Notes: generated from the letters alone by a model not told the origin. Counted from the first letter of the stretch, positions 8,494-17,610 are shown. The stretch: 64,000 bases of DNA from Patiriisocius marinistellae (GCF_009014635.1 NZ_BKCF01000003.1:186001-250000); one strand, 5' to 3'. Numbers and translations: made by a program.

Positions 8494-9612
8494 ATGAAAG
8501 AATTACAACCAATTTTGAAATCCCATACTATGGGAACACTAGAATTACCTAATAGAGTTATTATGGCTCCAATGACTCGAAGTCGTGCAGATAATGAACA
8601 TACTGCACCTACAGCAGATAAGCATGCAAAATATTATGCGCAGAGAGCCACGGCAGGACTAATTATTACTGAAGGTTCGCAGGTTTCTGAAAGGGCAGTA
8701 GGATATATTTATACTCCAGGAATACATAATAAAGAACAAATAGAAGGCTGGAAAAAAGTTACGCAAGAAGTACATGATGCTGGAGGTAGAATTTTTATTC
8801 AATTATGGCATGTAGGGCGCATATCGCATCCTGATTTTCATAATGGAAATTTACCAATAGCTCCTTCAGCAATCAATCCAGAAGAAGAAGTGTTTACACC
8901 AGACGGTGAGAAAAAAACGGTAACTCCTAAAGCTATGAGTATAACCGAAATTAAAGAAACTCAAAACGAATTTGTTCAAGCTGCTAAAAATGCTGTGGAA
9001 GCTGGTTTTGATGGTGTAGAAATTCACTCTTCAAACGGTTATTTATTCCACCAGTTTTTTAGCAGTTTTAGTAACAAGCGTGAAGATAATTATGGAGGGA
9101 GTATTGAAAATAGAGCTCGTTTCTTTTTTGAAACCTTGGACCAAATGAAAAAAGTAATTCCAGAAAATAAAATAGGAGCAAGGTTTAATCCATCTTTACA
9201 TGGAACTTTTGGGATGCAAGTTGTGGAAGACACCATACCTACTTTTGACTATATCATTAAAAAACTAAGTGATGAATATGATTTAGCATACATTCATCTA
9301 TCCGAACCTTTTACAGATGTAAGTGACGTAAAATTTGCAGAAACAGAAATCGCAAAAAGATACCGTCCTATGTATAAGGGAACATTAATGATTAACACTG
9401 GCTTTGACCAAGAAAAAGGTAATGAAGTAATTAAAGCTGGTAATGCAGATTTAGTTGCCTTTGGAAAATTATATATCTCAAACCCTGATTTAGTGGGACG
9501 TTTTAGAGAAAATGTTGCAACATCAGACTGGGATAAAGACACATTTTATACACAAGGAAAAGAAGGATATACCGATTATGATGCAAAAACAAGAGAATTA
9601 ATTCCGTCATAA
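8494..9612 (+). CDS. Old Yellow Enzyme family NADH:flavin oxidoreductase (NemA-like)
   Basis: 372 residues from the ATG at 8494, chosen because MKELQPILKSHTMGTLELPNRVIMAPMTRSRA is the normal family start; an in-frame ATG upstream at 8380 would overlap the small gene. The TIM-barrel FMN motifs are present: APMTRSR, QLWHVGR, the substrate-binding His/Asn pair in EIHSSNGYLFHQF, and the C-terminal FGKLYISNPDL phosphate loop. Known members reduce activated alkenes, nitrate esters and N-ethylmaleimide with NAD(P)H. It is probably linked to electrophile stress together with the neighbouring oxidoreductases. Confidence 0.92.
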   Translation: MKELQPILKSHTMGTLELPNRVIMAPMTRSRADNEHTAPTADKHAKYYAQRATAGLIITEGSQVSERAVGYIYTPGIHNKEQIEGWKKVTQEVHDAGGRIFIQLWHVGRISHPDFHNGNLPIAPSAINPEEEVFTPDGEKKTVTPKAMSITEIKETQNEFVQAAKNAVEAGFDGVEIHSSNGYLFHQFFSSFSNKREDNYGGSIENRARFFFETLDQMKKVIPENKIGARFNPSLHGTFGMQVVEDTIPTFDYIIKKLSDEYDLAYIHLSEPFTDVSDVKFAETEIAKRYRPMYKGTLMINTGFDQEKGNEVIKAGNADLVAFGKLYISNPDLVGRFRENVATSDWDKDTFYTQGKEGYTDYDAKTRELIPS

Positions 9613-9690
9613 CTAAGTTTAAATTATAAAGAAATATCTAACAACACACTTATAAGTTTTTATAAAATATAAGTGATAAAAATAAAAAAC

Positions 9691-11088
9691 ATGAAAGAAA
9701 GAGAAATAAAAGGAGGATTTAGAACCATAAATCCAGCTACCGAAAAAGTCATCAAAGAATATACATATATGACAGATGATGAGATGAATGACGCTATTGA
9801 TAATTGTCATGCAGCATTTGAAGACTGGAAACATGTACCAGCTAAAGAAAGAGCTAAAGTTATTGCGGCAATTGGTAAGCAATTAATGGAACGCCGAGAA
9901 GAATATGCAAACTTAATGACTTCTGAAATGGGAAAGGTCATAAAACAATCATTCCAAGAAGTTAAATTATGCGCAGGAATTTGTGAGTACACAGCTAAAA
10001 ATGGACCAGACATGTTAGCGAATGATGAACGTGAACTTCAAAATGGAGGTAAAGGGGTAATTTCCTTTTCACCTATAGGTATTGTATATGGTATCCAACC
10101 TTGGAACTACCCATTATATCAAGCTATACGATACGCAATTGTTAATTTAATGGCAGGAAATGGTGTTATTTTAAAACACGCTCAAAATGTAACTGGTAGT
10201 GGATTAATGTTGAAAGAAATTTTTGAACAAGCAGGTTTACCTAAAGACTTATTTACAGTACTTCTTATAGACCATAAGCAATCTGATGATGTTATTGCGA
10301 ACGATAAAGTGCGTGGAGTAACCTTTACTGGAAGTTCTGCTGGAGGAAAAATAATTGGGCAAAGAGCCGGGGAAGCATTAAAGAAAACAGTACTAGAATT
10401 AGGTAGTAATGATGCGTATTTAATCTTTGACGATGCAGATATCGAAAAATCTGCTAAGGCATGTGTACAAGGCCGTATATATAATAACGGAGAAACCTGT
10501 ATTGCAGCAAAACGTTTTGTAGTTGTTGAAAGTGTTTACGAAGACTTTAAAAAAGCATTTGTAAAAGGGATGAGTGATGTAAAAGTGGGAGATCCTATGG
10601 ATAAAGATATGGGCATGGGACCAATGGCTCGAAAAGACCTGAGAGAAAAAATACATAGCCAAGTAGAAGAAAGTGTTAAAAATGGTGCAACTATTACTGT
10701 AGGTGGTAAAATACCTGACGGTAAAGGGTTGTATTATCCTGCTACCGTTTTAGAAAATGTAGCTCCAGGACAACCTGCTTATGATGATGAACTCTTTGGA
10801 CCTGTAGCTTCTATTATAAAAGCAAAAGATAATGAAGATGCAATGAGAATTGCAAACGATAGTCGTTTTGGTCTTGGTGGCGGAATCTTTAGTAAAGATG
10901 AAGATAAAGCCTTTGAAATGGCTCAAAATCACTTTGATACAGGAATGGTTTTTATCAATAGTTTTGGTCTTGCCGAACCTACAATGCCTTTTGGTGGTGT
11001 TAAAGATTCTGGATATGGGAGAGAACACGGAGGCTTTGGAATCAAGGAGTTTGTAAATATTAAATCAATGATGCGTTTAGAGCAATAG
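9691..11088 (+). CDS. NAD(P)-dependent aldehyde dehydrogenase, succinate-semialdehyde type
   Basis: 465 residues from the ATG at 9691; a GTG at 9673 in the same frame is an alternative. The ALDH signature residues are visible: catalytic Cys in NNGETCIAAKR, general base Glu in LELGSNDAYL, and IQPWNYPLYQ for cofactor binding. The length and the FxxINPATEKVIKEY start fit bacterial succinate-semialdehyde dehydrogenases (GabD/Sad). It oxidises an aldehyde to the acid in the cytoplasm; the specific substrate is inferred. It ends at a terminator at 11142-11178. Confidence 0.88.
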   Translation: MKEREIKGGFRTINPATEKVIKEYTYMTDDEMNDAIDNCHAAFEDWKHVPAKERAKVIAAIGKQLMERREEYANLMTSEMGKVIKQSFQEVKLCAGICEYTAKNGPDMLANDERELQNGGKGVISFSPIGIVYGIQPWNYPLYQAIRYAIVNLMAGNGVILKHAQNVTGSGLMLKEIFEQAGLPKDLFTVLLIDHKQSDDVIANDKVRGVTFTGSSAGGKIIGQRAGEALKKTVLELGSNDAYLIFDDADIEKSAKACVQGRIYNNGETCIAAKRFVVVESVYEDFKKAFVKGMSDVKVGDPMDKDMGMGPMARKDLREKIHSQVEESVKNGATITVGGKIPDGKGLYYPATVLENVAPGQPAYDDELFGPVASIIKAKDNEDAMRIANDSRFGLGGGIFSKDEDKAFEMAQNHFDTGMVFINSFGLAEPTMPFGGVKDSGYGREHGGFGIKEFVNIKSMMRLEQ

Positions 11089-11141
11089 TCTTTAGCTTAC
11101 GCGAAAATGAGCCGAACATGATACCTTCGTTTTAAATTACA

Positions 11142-11178
11142 AATCTCCAATGTTGGTAATTAGCATTGGGGATTTTTT
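11142..11178 (+). terminator. Rho-independent terminator after the aldehyde dehydrogenase
   Basis: AATCTCCAATG pairs with CATTGGGGATT (one G-T pair), loop of ten bases, followed by a run of seven T. Confidence 0.85.
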
Positions 11179-11324
11179 TATACTGAAATTTTAAAAACAA
11201 TAACACTGTGAATTATTGAAATGTAAAAATACAGCTGTTTTAAAACTGAATTTATAGTATAACTAAATCAAGAAGTGAAGTACAATGTGCCTTCAGCGAT
11301 AGCTGTCAATATATTTAATTGATG

Positions 11325-12533
11325 TTACATTTCCGAAGTTAAAAAACGTTTTGTTCCAAATAAAATTATTAATGAAATTCCTGAACAAACAGCAAATCCA
11401 ATAAATAGTGGGAGGGAAGAGGTTGCTAAAAACCTACCTATAAACGCACTCATGGGGATTGCCATAAATGTAGCGATAAAGCCCGTTATAGCAGCGCCTA
11501 TTCCGGCAATATGCCCCAATGGTTGCATTGCCAATGATCTCAAATTTCCGAAGAGAAAACCTATTGAGAAAAATTGAATAGCAAAGAAACCAACTAAAAC
11601 TTCTACTGGCGGATTTACACCACTAGAAAACAATAGAATGTATAAGGTTGAGACGCCAAAAAATGAAAATAACGCAAATGTGACTAAACGACGCATTCCA
11701 AATTTTAAAACTAAAGTTCCGTTTAAAAATGTGGAAGCTCCAATGGTGATTGCAAGCCCTGCAAAAATGAAGGGAAATTCTTCTTCCAGATTGTAATGGT
11801 CTCTAAATATTTGTTGAGATGCACTTAAATAAACCATAAATGAGCCTGTGACAAATCCCCAAATTAAGGTGTATGCCATACTACTTTTGGTTTTTAAAAC
11901 CTCAGGGAATCCTTTTGCTATCTCTTTAAAAGAGAATTTTTTACGATGTGCTTCAATTAATGTTTCGGGTTGTCGCATATAGAACCAAACGCCTACTATT
12001 ACACAGAAAAAAAGCTGCGCGTAAAAAATCATTTGCCAATTATATGCATCCATTACAAATTTACCAAGGGCAGGAGCAATGACTGGTACTAATAAGAAAA
12101 CAACGGTTACAAAACTCATAATACGTGCCATATAATCGCCACTATATTTATCACGTATAATGGCAATTGCCATAGTACGAGGAGCAGAAAGACCTACGCC
12201 TTGAAGTACTCGACCTATAATCATAACCTCTAAACTTTGTGCAAAAACACAAATAAAACTCGCTCCTATAAATATGAAAAACCCTACTAATACTAAGGGT
12301 CTTCTTCCTAAAGCATCTGATAGGGCTCCAAATAAAAGTGGCCCAATACCAAGCCCCATAAAGATTGCAAGAATAATAAATTGATTATCTGCAACTTGAG
12401 TTGTATTAATTGCAACTCCTATTGCATCTAGCGCAGGTAATACGGCATCAATAGCTAATGCTACTGCAGCCATAAGTGCTGCCATAAGTGCGATAAACTC
12501 AGTTTGGGAGGTTGGGTTTGTAGGCTTTTGCAT
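11325..12533 (-). CDS. MFS drug-resistance transporter, Bcr/CflA type
   Basis: 402 residues with 12 predicted membrane helices. The MFS motif A appears in LFGALSDALGRRPLV after helix 2, and the drug:H+ antiporter-1 motif C-like GxxxxPxxAPALG appears in helix 5 (LLVPVIAPALGKF). This is the Bcr/CflA pattern of proton-driven export of drugs or metabolites across the inner membrane. It is divergent from the DUF2805 gene; its TACCTTTG -7 box (12539-12546) lies only five bases before the ATG. Confidence 0.9.
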   Translation of the reverse strand: MQKPTNPTSQTEFIALMAALMAAVALAIDAVLPALDAIGVAINTTQVADNQFIILAIFMGLGIGPLLFGALSDALGRRPLVLVGFFIFIGASFICVFAQSLEVMIIGRVLQGVGLSAPRTMAIAIIRDKYSGDYMARIMSFVTVVFLLVPVIAPALGKFVMDAYNWQMIFYAQLFFCVIVGVWFYMRQPETLIEAHRKKFSFKEIAKGFPEVLKTKSSMAYTLIWGFVTGSFMVYLSASQQIFRDHYNLEEEFPFIFAGLAITIGASTFLNGTLVLKFGMRRLVTFALFSFFGVSTLYILLFSSGVNPPVEVLVGFFAIQFFSIGFLFGNLRSLAMQPLGHIAGIGAAITGFIATFMAIPMSAFIGRFLATSSLPLFIGFAVCSGISLIILFGTKRFLTSEM

Positions 12534-12538
12534 GAGCG

Positions 12539-12546
12539 CAAAGGTA
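12539..12546 (-). promoter_or_regulatory. Putative -7 promoter element (TACCTTTG) of the MFS gene
   Basis: On the minus strand the bases read TACCTTTG, an exact match to the Bacteroidota TAnnTTTG -7 element, five bases before the ATG at 12533. That distance would put the transcription start at or next to the start codon. Confidence 0.5.
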
Positions 12547-12694
12547 CTGCTTATAGCACCGAGAATTTATGTTTAAATGAGCTATCGGTGTTAACGAAAT
12601 GTTATAAAAACTCTTGATTTATATAACGCTAAAATTATAATCATTTAATAAAAGTTTAACCTGTTTAAGTATATGATTAATATGTTAAACATTT

Positions 12695-12702
12695 TATCTT
12701 TG
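12695..12702 (+). promoter_or_regulatory. Putative -7 promoter element (TATCTTTG) of the DUF2805 gene
   Basis: TATCTTTG matches TAnnTTTG exactly and ends four bases before the ATG at 12707, implying a very short or absent 5' leader. Confidence 0.5.
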
Positions 12703-12706
12703 AAAA

Positions 12707-13015
12707 ATGGAACCATTAACAGAGCGCAGAGATGCCACATATGATTTTAACGAGAGTGAATTAGACCGTATTATAGAAATGGCTTGGGAAGACAGAACAC
12801 CTTTTTCGGCTATTGAGTTTCAATTTGGTTTACCTGAAGGAGAAGTTATTAAGGTAATGCGCAAAACATTAAAGCGTAGTAGTTTTAATAGATGGCGTAA
12901 AAGAGTTAATAGCGGCGTAAGTATTAAACATGAAGCAAAAAGACCTAATGGTATTATAACGTTTAAATCTACACGCCAAAAGCAAATTACCGGTAATAAG
13001 ATTAGTAAACGGTAA
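12707..13015 (+). CDS. DUF2805/TIGR03643 family protein
   Basis: 102 residues with the family core SELDRIIEMAWEDRTPFSAIEFQFGLPEGEVIKVMRKTLKRSSFNRWRKR, a helix-turn-helix-like fold (AIEFQFGL / EVIKVMR), and a basic C-terminus. The family is common in Bacteroidota and marine bacteria; its function is unknown, and DNA or RNA binding is only inferred from the fold. It marks the left limit of the accessory region that follows. Confidence 0.85.
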   Translation: MEPLTERRDATYDFNESELDRIIEMAWEDRTPFSAIEFQFGLPEGEVIKVMRKTLKRSSFNRWRKRVNSGVSIKHEAKRPNGIITFKSTRQKQITGNKISKR

Positions 13016-13639
13016 TTATAAAACCATTGAATTAAAAAAATTAAAGCTACGTACTGTCAATTTAGAAATCTAAAGTGATTTTATAGTTTCCGCAGGTTAT
13101 AAATTTTTATTTTTAATATATAGAATAGAAAGTAAGGTATATACTTAATCCTAATATTTTCTATTTTACATAATATAAATTATAGTACATTTTGTTTATT
13201 ATGTTAGTTTCATTGGTAAAACGTCTGTGTAGCTATAATTCTATATTATGTAAAATATCCCTGAATACTCGGTTAGTTTCATTAAATATTATCTGGGGGT
13301 CATTAAACTTTTTGGTTTTGGTCTAACTCGAAGATTCGTCGTAATGTACCATAATTGGCCGTTATGTAAAATTGCCGACTGCATTCGCTCTCGATTGCTT
13401 TTTTAAAATATTTAGGCGTTGCCATAAATTTTTAAAACACAATTTGCCATCGCTTGCAGCCGCACACAAAGCATATTTAGTTATTGTTTGAAATACTCAC
13501 ATATTCTGGGCAATTGTGCAGTAAAAGTTTTTTAAGAGAATTATGGATGGTTTCCCGTAAGAGTAAAAAATTTAAGCCACACATCCGCCAACGTAAATTT
13601 CTTTACACTTACTCGTGTAGTTCTTTTGTTTAAGATTTA
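13016..13639. repeat. Gene-free stretch with an intergenic repeat copy (family R2) and a long hairpin
   Basis: No coding sequence is seen in this 624-bp stretch. 13164-13185 and 13233-13251 form an imperfect inverted repeat (ACATAATATA-AATTATAG against CTATAATTCTATATTATGT) around a 47-base loop. From there to about 13440 the sequence aligns by eye with 20905-21090: shared TTATGTAAAATATCCC, GGGTCATTAAACT, and the block ending GCCGTTATGTAAAAT then CTCGATTGCTTTT. It is a diverged second copy of the right half of the repeat upstream of the four-gene operon. The remainder (13440-13639) contains a weakly similar segment (CCCGTAAGAG against CCACAAGAG at about 21247). Confidence 0.65.
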
Positions 13640-14347
13640 TTAAAAGATAAACTTGTTAGTTGAAATTTCCACAGAAAAAAAATCAATATCAAGAAAATTT
13701 GCCAAAGCTTTAAATTTTGGTCTTTCACCCAAATTAACTTCTATTAATTCTTTATGCGCCGTACATTTAGGAGTTACTAATACAGCCGACTTGACATTTA
13801 TCTTATTTACTTGAATGTTCCGAGCATTAAAGAAATCTATTATTAATTTATCCTTATCAATTATTTTAAAATAAGTATAACTTTCAAGGCTTGCTCGTAA
13901 TAATGTTTCCTTATTGCCTTCATTTTTAAGTTCTATTAAATATAAGGTTAAGCTTTCTTCATTAAATGATATTAAATCAATTTTTCCTAAACCTTTATCT
14001 TCTCTGGAGTTTTTTATAGGTACTTGATAATCTTTAATTAATCCTAAACCGTCCAATTTTAGTCCAGTAATTCTTTTTGCAAATTTTTCTTCATCTCGAT
14101 TGCTATTGTTATCAATTTTAAATTTGCTGTGATTATCTGTTTGATACGAAGCTAGCCTTGTTACAGTACTTAATTCCTCAAATAAATGTTTTTTTTGTAT
14201 TATCTCATTTGAAATAATTTCGGTAAATAATTCATAAGTATCCTTAGTTTTACCTTTCCAATTAACACAATTGCTTTTGTAAAGATTCTCAATATTCGAA
14301 AATTCCCAATTCAATTGCTTAACGGTTTCCAATCTTGTATAATTCAT
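13640..14347 (-). CDS. Putative PD-(D/E)XK-type nuclease
   Basis: 235 residues. The C-terminal half contains a restriction-endonuclease-like active site: GKIDLISFNEESLTLYLIELKNEG, with Asp about 17 residues before the ELK triplet, the classic D...(E/D)xK arrangement after a predicted beta hairpin. The N-terminal half is helical and unrecognised. It follows the 14357-14791 gene with a 9-bp gap on the same strand, so the two form a pair. The setting among accessory repeats suggests a restriction or defence role, which is inference; a nuclease-fold protein with another job is possible. Confidence 0.65.
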   Translation of the reverse strand: MNYTRLETVKQLNWEFSNIENLYKSNCVNWKGKTKDTYELFTEIISNEIIQKKHLFEELSTVTRLASYQTDNHSKFKIDNNSNRDEEKFAKRITGLKLDGLGLIKDYQVPIKNSREDKGLGKIDLISFNEESLTLYLIELKNEGNKETLLRASLESYTYFKIIDKDKLIIDFFNARNIQVNKINVKSAVLVTPKCTAHKELIEVNLGERPKFKALANFLDIDFFSVEISTNKFIF

Positions 14348-14356
14348 AATTTAAAT

Positions 14357-14791
14357 TTAATCAACACTACTATAGAAATTACTAATCTCAAACTTGGCAA
14401 GCTCAGGAATTGCCGATGTAAAAATTTTGATTTCCCAATTACTTAAATGCGGCATTATAGATACGTTATTCTCGAAGAATATTCTGTTATCTGGTTTTGC
14501 TAATGCTTTTGCTGGAATTAAATAGAAAATTCTTGGTTCATTCTCAATGATTAAAACTAAGCCAAGAAAACGATTTGAAGTAATTACTCCTAAATTTGAT
14601 TTAAGAATTTTGATAGTTTTTTCTTTGTCAAGATTTATTGATTGTAGATGTAGATTGATTTCTTTGCCCTTAGGACTAAAAATTATAAAATCTAGACCCT
14701 CTACTCTACTTTCGTCTGGAGTTATTGTAAACTTGGCTTTTTCAAATTCACTTTTAATGAAATCTAGTATTTGATATTTTGGCAGTTGCAT
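14357..14791 (-). CDS. Unknown protein paired with the PD-(D/E)XK-like nuclease
   Basis: 144 residues, soluble. The pattern GLDFIIFSPKGKEINLHLQSI followed by FLGLVLIIENEPRIFYLIPAKAL resembles the beta core of restriction-like proteins of the DUF4365 type (Asp, then a beta strand ending in xxQ), but the match is weak. It is the first gene of a two-gene minus-strand unit. A truncated second copy of its first 25 codons lies at 16808-16896, beyond the next gene, showing local duplication. Confidence 0.55.
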   Translation of the reverse strand: MQLPKYQILDFIKSEFEKAKFTITPDESRVEGLDFIIFSPKGKEINLHLQSINLDKEKTIKILKSNLGVITSNRFLGLVLIIENEPRIFYLIPAKALAKPDNRIFFENNVSIMPHLSNWEIKIFTSAIPELAKFEISNFYSSVD

Positions 14792-15040
14792 TTACAATTG
14801 TAAAGATAAAAGTTTCTTGCACTTTCTTTTTCCTTGATGAATAATAAAAACTTTAAGAGAGTTCGTCGATATAAGTTGTTTCTAATCGCGTTGAAATCAC
14901 TGATAGCCTTATTCATAATCAAAATCAAAAAATTCAAGATATTAGATTGCATAGTCAGAAAAAATAAATACCCATTAAAGGGTATATTATAAGTTGAAAA
15001 ATATTCTATATTTATATTCAATCAATTAACCTAACCAGTT

Positions 15041-16807
15041 ATGAGGAATATTTTTTTTTTATTAATCGTTTTTACGAGTGCTTATGCGCAAAGTCAGATA
15101 AATTACAATACAGAAGCAAAGACTGATTTAGCTGTTCAAGACAGTATAATTTCCAAAAAGTTTAAAACTTTCAAAGATGATAAAAGGAAACTTGATTCTT
15201 TAACTTCAATTTTTTCAAAAGATGTACCTAATTCTTATTCACTGCTCTTACAATCCAAGAAAAAGCTTGATTCTGTAATTAAAATTGGGCAAACAAGTGT
15301 TGACTTTTATTCTCTCAAGGGTGTACATAAAGATTCAATTCAAAAATATATCAGCTTTCCTGAAAATTATAATTGGAGTGACGTAGGCGAAACAAACCAA
15401 TTTATAATTGAAGAACCAGATACGGCAGTTAAAAAAGATCCGGTCACTTATTATCTTTTTGGTGAAGAAAAAATTATTCTTGAGGACAGTGTTATTAATA
15501 ATCCAGTTGCCAGCAGTATTTTAAATAATGTTGCTGATTCAGATTCAGAAACACATTTTGGTACATTTTGGTTTCCTGCCGATCAAGCGGTAATACCAAT
15601 AAAACTCAAAAAAAAAATAAAAAAGAAGGCAATTGATAATAAGAAAACTATAAAATTAGATTCAATAGTTTATAAGGATAATTTAAAAGATACTACTCTA
15701 GTGACATATAAATATTTAAAATTTGATAGAATTAATTTTGAGTTATATGAAGGTAGCGTAAGAGACTTACGCGTATATCTTAAAGATGAAAAAAATAACA
15801 CGCACGTATTCGAGAATCGAACGCCAATATCTCTTTTAAGATTTAATCGTGTGAGCGCGCTTAACTTTATTAATTATACTGCTCAGCAAACGGATGTAAA
15901 TCTTGATCTAAGCAAATATACCTTAAGAATTTCTGATGTATTGAGATATTCATATGGTGTTGATGGAAATTATGTTCCAAACAATGTAAGCTTCAGTTTT
16001 CCATTAAAGAATAAAAATGAAGAAACAGATAAGTTAGAAAAAACAAATGAAAAAAGTCCTAATTATTATGAACTAAGACAATCAACAGCTCTTAATAATG
16101 TCATAGATCTCCGAGCATATACCGATGTTCTTGGCCTTTCTAATAATAATGAAAATGGAATAGCCCAAATTGAGGGTGAGGCAGATTTTTTCTTGTTTAC
16201 ATATAATATGAGCAATTCTAGTGTTTTCTTATTTAAGAAAATTAAACCTTACGTGTCCTATGCCCGCTTTGATGACGATGATAGGTTTATTGAGACTTCG
16301 ATGGGAGATATGAATAATCAAGAAATAGATGATAACCTCTCTATAATAGAAAGAGCTTATTTTAACACAGGGCTAACGTTAGACTTACTAAGTTTTAAAT
16401 TTAAAAAAGAAGATCCTTTTGAGGTACGATGGTATTTTTCTACTAGATATCAAACTGCAAAAGTTAGATTAAATGAAGAAACAGAGGATTACACTACTCT
16501 TGGTTTTGGTACAGGACTTGGCTTTGAATTTAGACGACTTAAAAATTTTGCCTTTGATTACTCAATTGAATTTGATTCTTACAATACGTCTCAATATAAC
16601 GATGTGAACGGTTTAGGTAATACAAATTCTTTTGGTGTTTTGCGGACAGAGGCGGAAGTTTCATATTACCCAGCAAAGAAAAAACACAATGCTATCTTTC
16701 TAAGACTTAGAGCCTTTGATGATATTAATGCTAGAGGGTCAAGTTTTTTTCAGGCACAATTTGGATACAAGTTTACAATAGGTGCTGGTAAAGTAGCTGT
16801 CAAATAG
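15041..16807 (+). CDS. Predicted outer-membrane or cell-surface protein, unknown family
   Basis: 588 residues with a Sec signal peptide (MRNIFFLLIVFTSAYAQS). Residues 20-75 are charged and probably coiled coil. The last 200 residues alternate hydrophobic and polar residues in short strands with aromatic ends (RWYFSTRYQTAKVRL, GTGLGFEFRRL, FFQAQFGYKFTIGAG), typical of an outer-membrane beta barrel. No family was recognised and there is no T9SS sorting domain. It is the only plus-strand gene of the accessory region and is flanked by two copies of the start of the 14357-14791 gene, so it may have been inserted there. Confidence 0.65.
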   Translation: MRNIFFLLIVFTSAYAQSQINYNTEAKTDLAVQDSIISKKFKTFKDDKRKLDSLTSIFSKDVPNSYSLLLQSKKKLDSVIKIGQTSVDFYSLKGVHKDSIQKYISFPENYNWSDVGETNQFIIEEPDTAVKKDPVTYYLFGEEKIILEDSVINNPVASSILNNVADSDSETHFGTFWFPADQAVIPIKLKKKIKKKAIDNKKTIKLDSIVYKDNLKDTTLVTYKYLKFDRINFELYEGSVRDLRVYLKDEKNNTHVFENRTPISLLRFNRVSALNFINYTAQQTDVNLDLSKYTLRISDVLRYSYGVDGNYVPNNVSFSFPLKNKNEETDKLEKTNEKSPNYYELRQSTALNNVIDLRAYTDVLGLSNNNENGIAQIEGEADFFLFTYNMSNSSVFLFKKIKPYVSYARFDDDDRFIETSMGDMNNQEIDDNLSIIERAYFNTGLTLDLLSFKFKKEDPFEVRWYFSTRYQTAKVRLNEETEDYTTLGFGTGLGFEFRRLKNFAFDYSIEFDSYNTSQYNDVNGLGNTNSFGVLRTEAEVSYYPAKKKHNAIFLRLRAFDDINARGSSFFQAQFGYKFTIGAGKVAVK

Positions 16808-16896
16808 AATATTGCGGAGTCTATAATTAATGTAAACTTGGCTTTTTCAAGTTCACTTTTAGCGAAGTCTAATATATAAATTTCTGGCTGTTGCAT
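16808..16896 (-). pseudogene. Truncated 5' duplicate of the 14357-14791 gene
   Basis: From the minus-strand ATG at 16896 the translation is MQQPEIYILDFAKSELEKAKFT, against MQLPKYQILDFIKSEFEKAKFT of the intact gene: 16 of 22 positions agree. Similarity ends after about 28 codons, where the stop of the 15041-16807 gene begins. The similarity also continues upstream of the start into the TTCCTTGATGAA repeat (compare 14837 and 16933). Confidence 0.7.
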
Positions 16897-16929
16897 TTAA
16901 GATTGTTACTGTCAATAGTTTATTCTTAT

Positions 16930-17151
16930 CTTTTTTCCTTGATGAAAAAAGAAACAAAAAATCAAGGCTTCAGATAACTTTGGAAACAATGTACGGGTCG
17001 CTCGCTACACTTTAGAAAGTCTTTGTTAGTCTTAAGATTTATGTAGAACGAGCCTGAAACACTCGTGACTATTAAGATTATTTTGGTCTAACTCTCTAAA
17101 GCGCTTAACGCTCAACTCCCTTATTGTTTTACCAAAGTTTTCTGAGGCCGT
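16930..17151. repeat. Intergenic repeat family R3, copy 1 (with CCTTGAT/ATCAAGG hairpin)
   Basis: Starts with a hairpin, CCTTGAT then 17 bases then ATCAAGG (about 16934-16964), a form I know from many flavobacterial intergenic regions. It continues with ACTTTGGAAACAATG and ends with CCCTTATTGTTTTACC then AAAGTTTTCTGAGGCC at 17118-17148. Copies at 21385-21597 and 26409-26527 share this ending. It lies just downstream (minus strand) of the four-gene operon. The rest of the 16808-17157 gap holds the gene fragment described separately. Confidence 0.65.
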
Positions 17152-17157
17152 AGATCA

Positions 17158-17610
17158 CTACATAAAAACATTTGGAATTACTTTTTTCCGCTTATTATAT
17201 CTATCGATCCTCTGGTCTGATGTAATTAATGGGCACTGCATAGTCATAGCACTAGCTAGAATTTGTTTGTCGTGATTATCAAACTTATGTTTTTTTTCGA
17301 TGTCAATTATATCTAGGAAATTTTCAAGTATCTCTAAATCGAAGGGTTGAATTTCCATATTTTCTTTTTCAGCTATCACATTGTATACTTCTGCTTTAAT
17401 ACGCTCAATTTCCTCTAAGGTCGTGAACCATTTCTTAAATATCTCAATGAAAACAGTAGCTGGAAAAATCAACTTAACATCATTAGAGTGGAATGCTAAG
17501 TCTATAATATCTAAGGACTCCTGAGATATTGAAACCTGAGAACCTATAAACGATGTGTTAAAATATGAAATGAGTGCGCAAGTATCTACAACGTAAAGTT
17601 TTGTATTCAT
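17158..17610 (-). CDS. PIN-domain ribonuclease, last gene of a four-gene operon
   Basis: 150 residues, one complete PIN domain. All four acidic residues of the metal site are present: Asp9 (YVVDTCAL), Glu56 (ATVFIEIF), Asp114 (FDNHDKQILASA) and Asp132 (ITSDQRI). PIN domains are Mg2+-dependent RNases, as in VapC toxins. Its ATG overlaps the TGA of the preceding gene (ATGA), so the two are translationally coupled. Unlike VapBC it is not preceded by a small DNA-binding antitoxin but by a 138-residue protein and an ATPase, which suggests an effector of a multi-gene system. Confidence 0.85.
   Translation of the reverse strand: MNTKLYVVDTCALISYFNTSFIGSQVSISQESLDIIDLAFHSNDVKLIFPATVFIEIFKKWFTTLEEIERIKAEVYNVIAEKENMEIQPFDLEILENFLDIIDIEKKHKFDNHDKQILASAMTMQCPLITSDQRIDRYNKRKKVIPNVFM

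Noticed and set aside
16934-16964. CCTTGAT...ATCAAGG hairpin as a terminator of the four-gene operon
   Set aside because: It lies about 200 bp after the operon stop and lacks a T run on the proper side; the same unit occurs as a dispersed repeat.
17158-17610. Plain VapBC toxin-antitoxin
   Set aside because: The PIN gene is preceded by a 138-residue protein without AbrB, RHH or PHD-like features and belongs to a four-gene overlapping operon.
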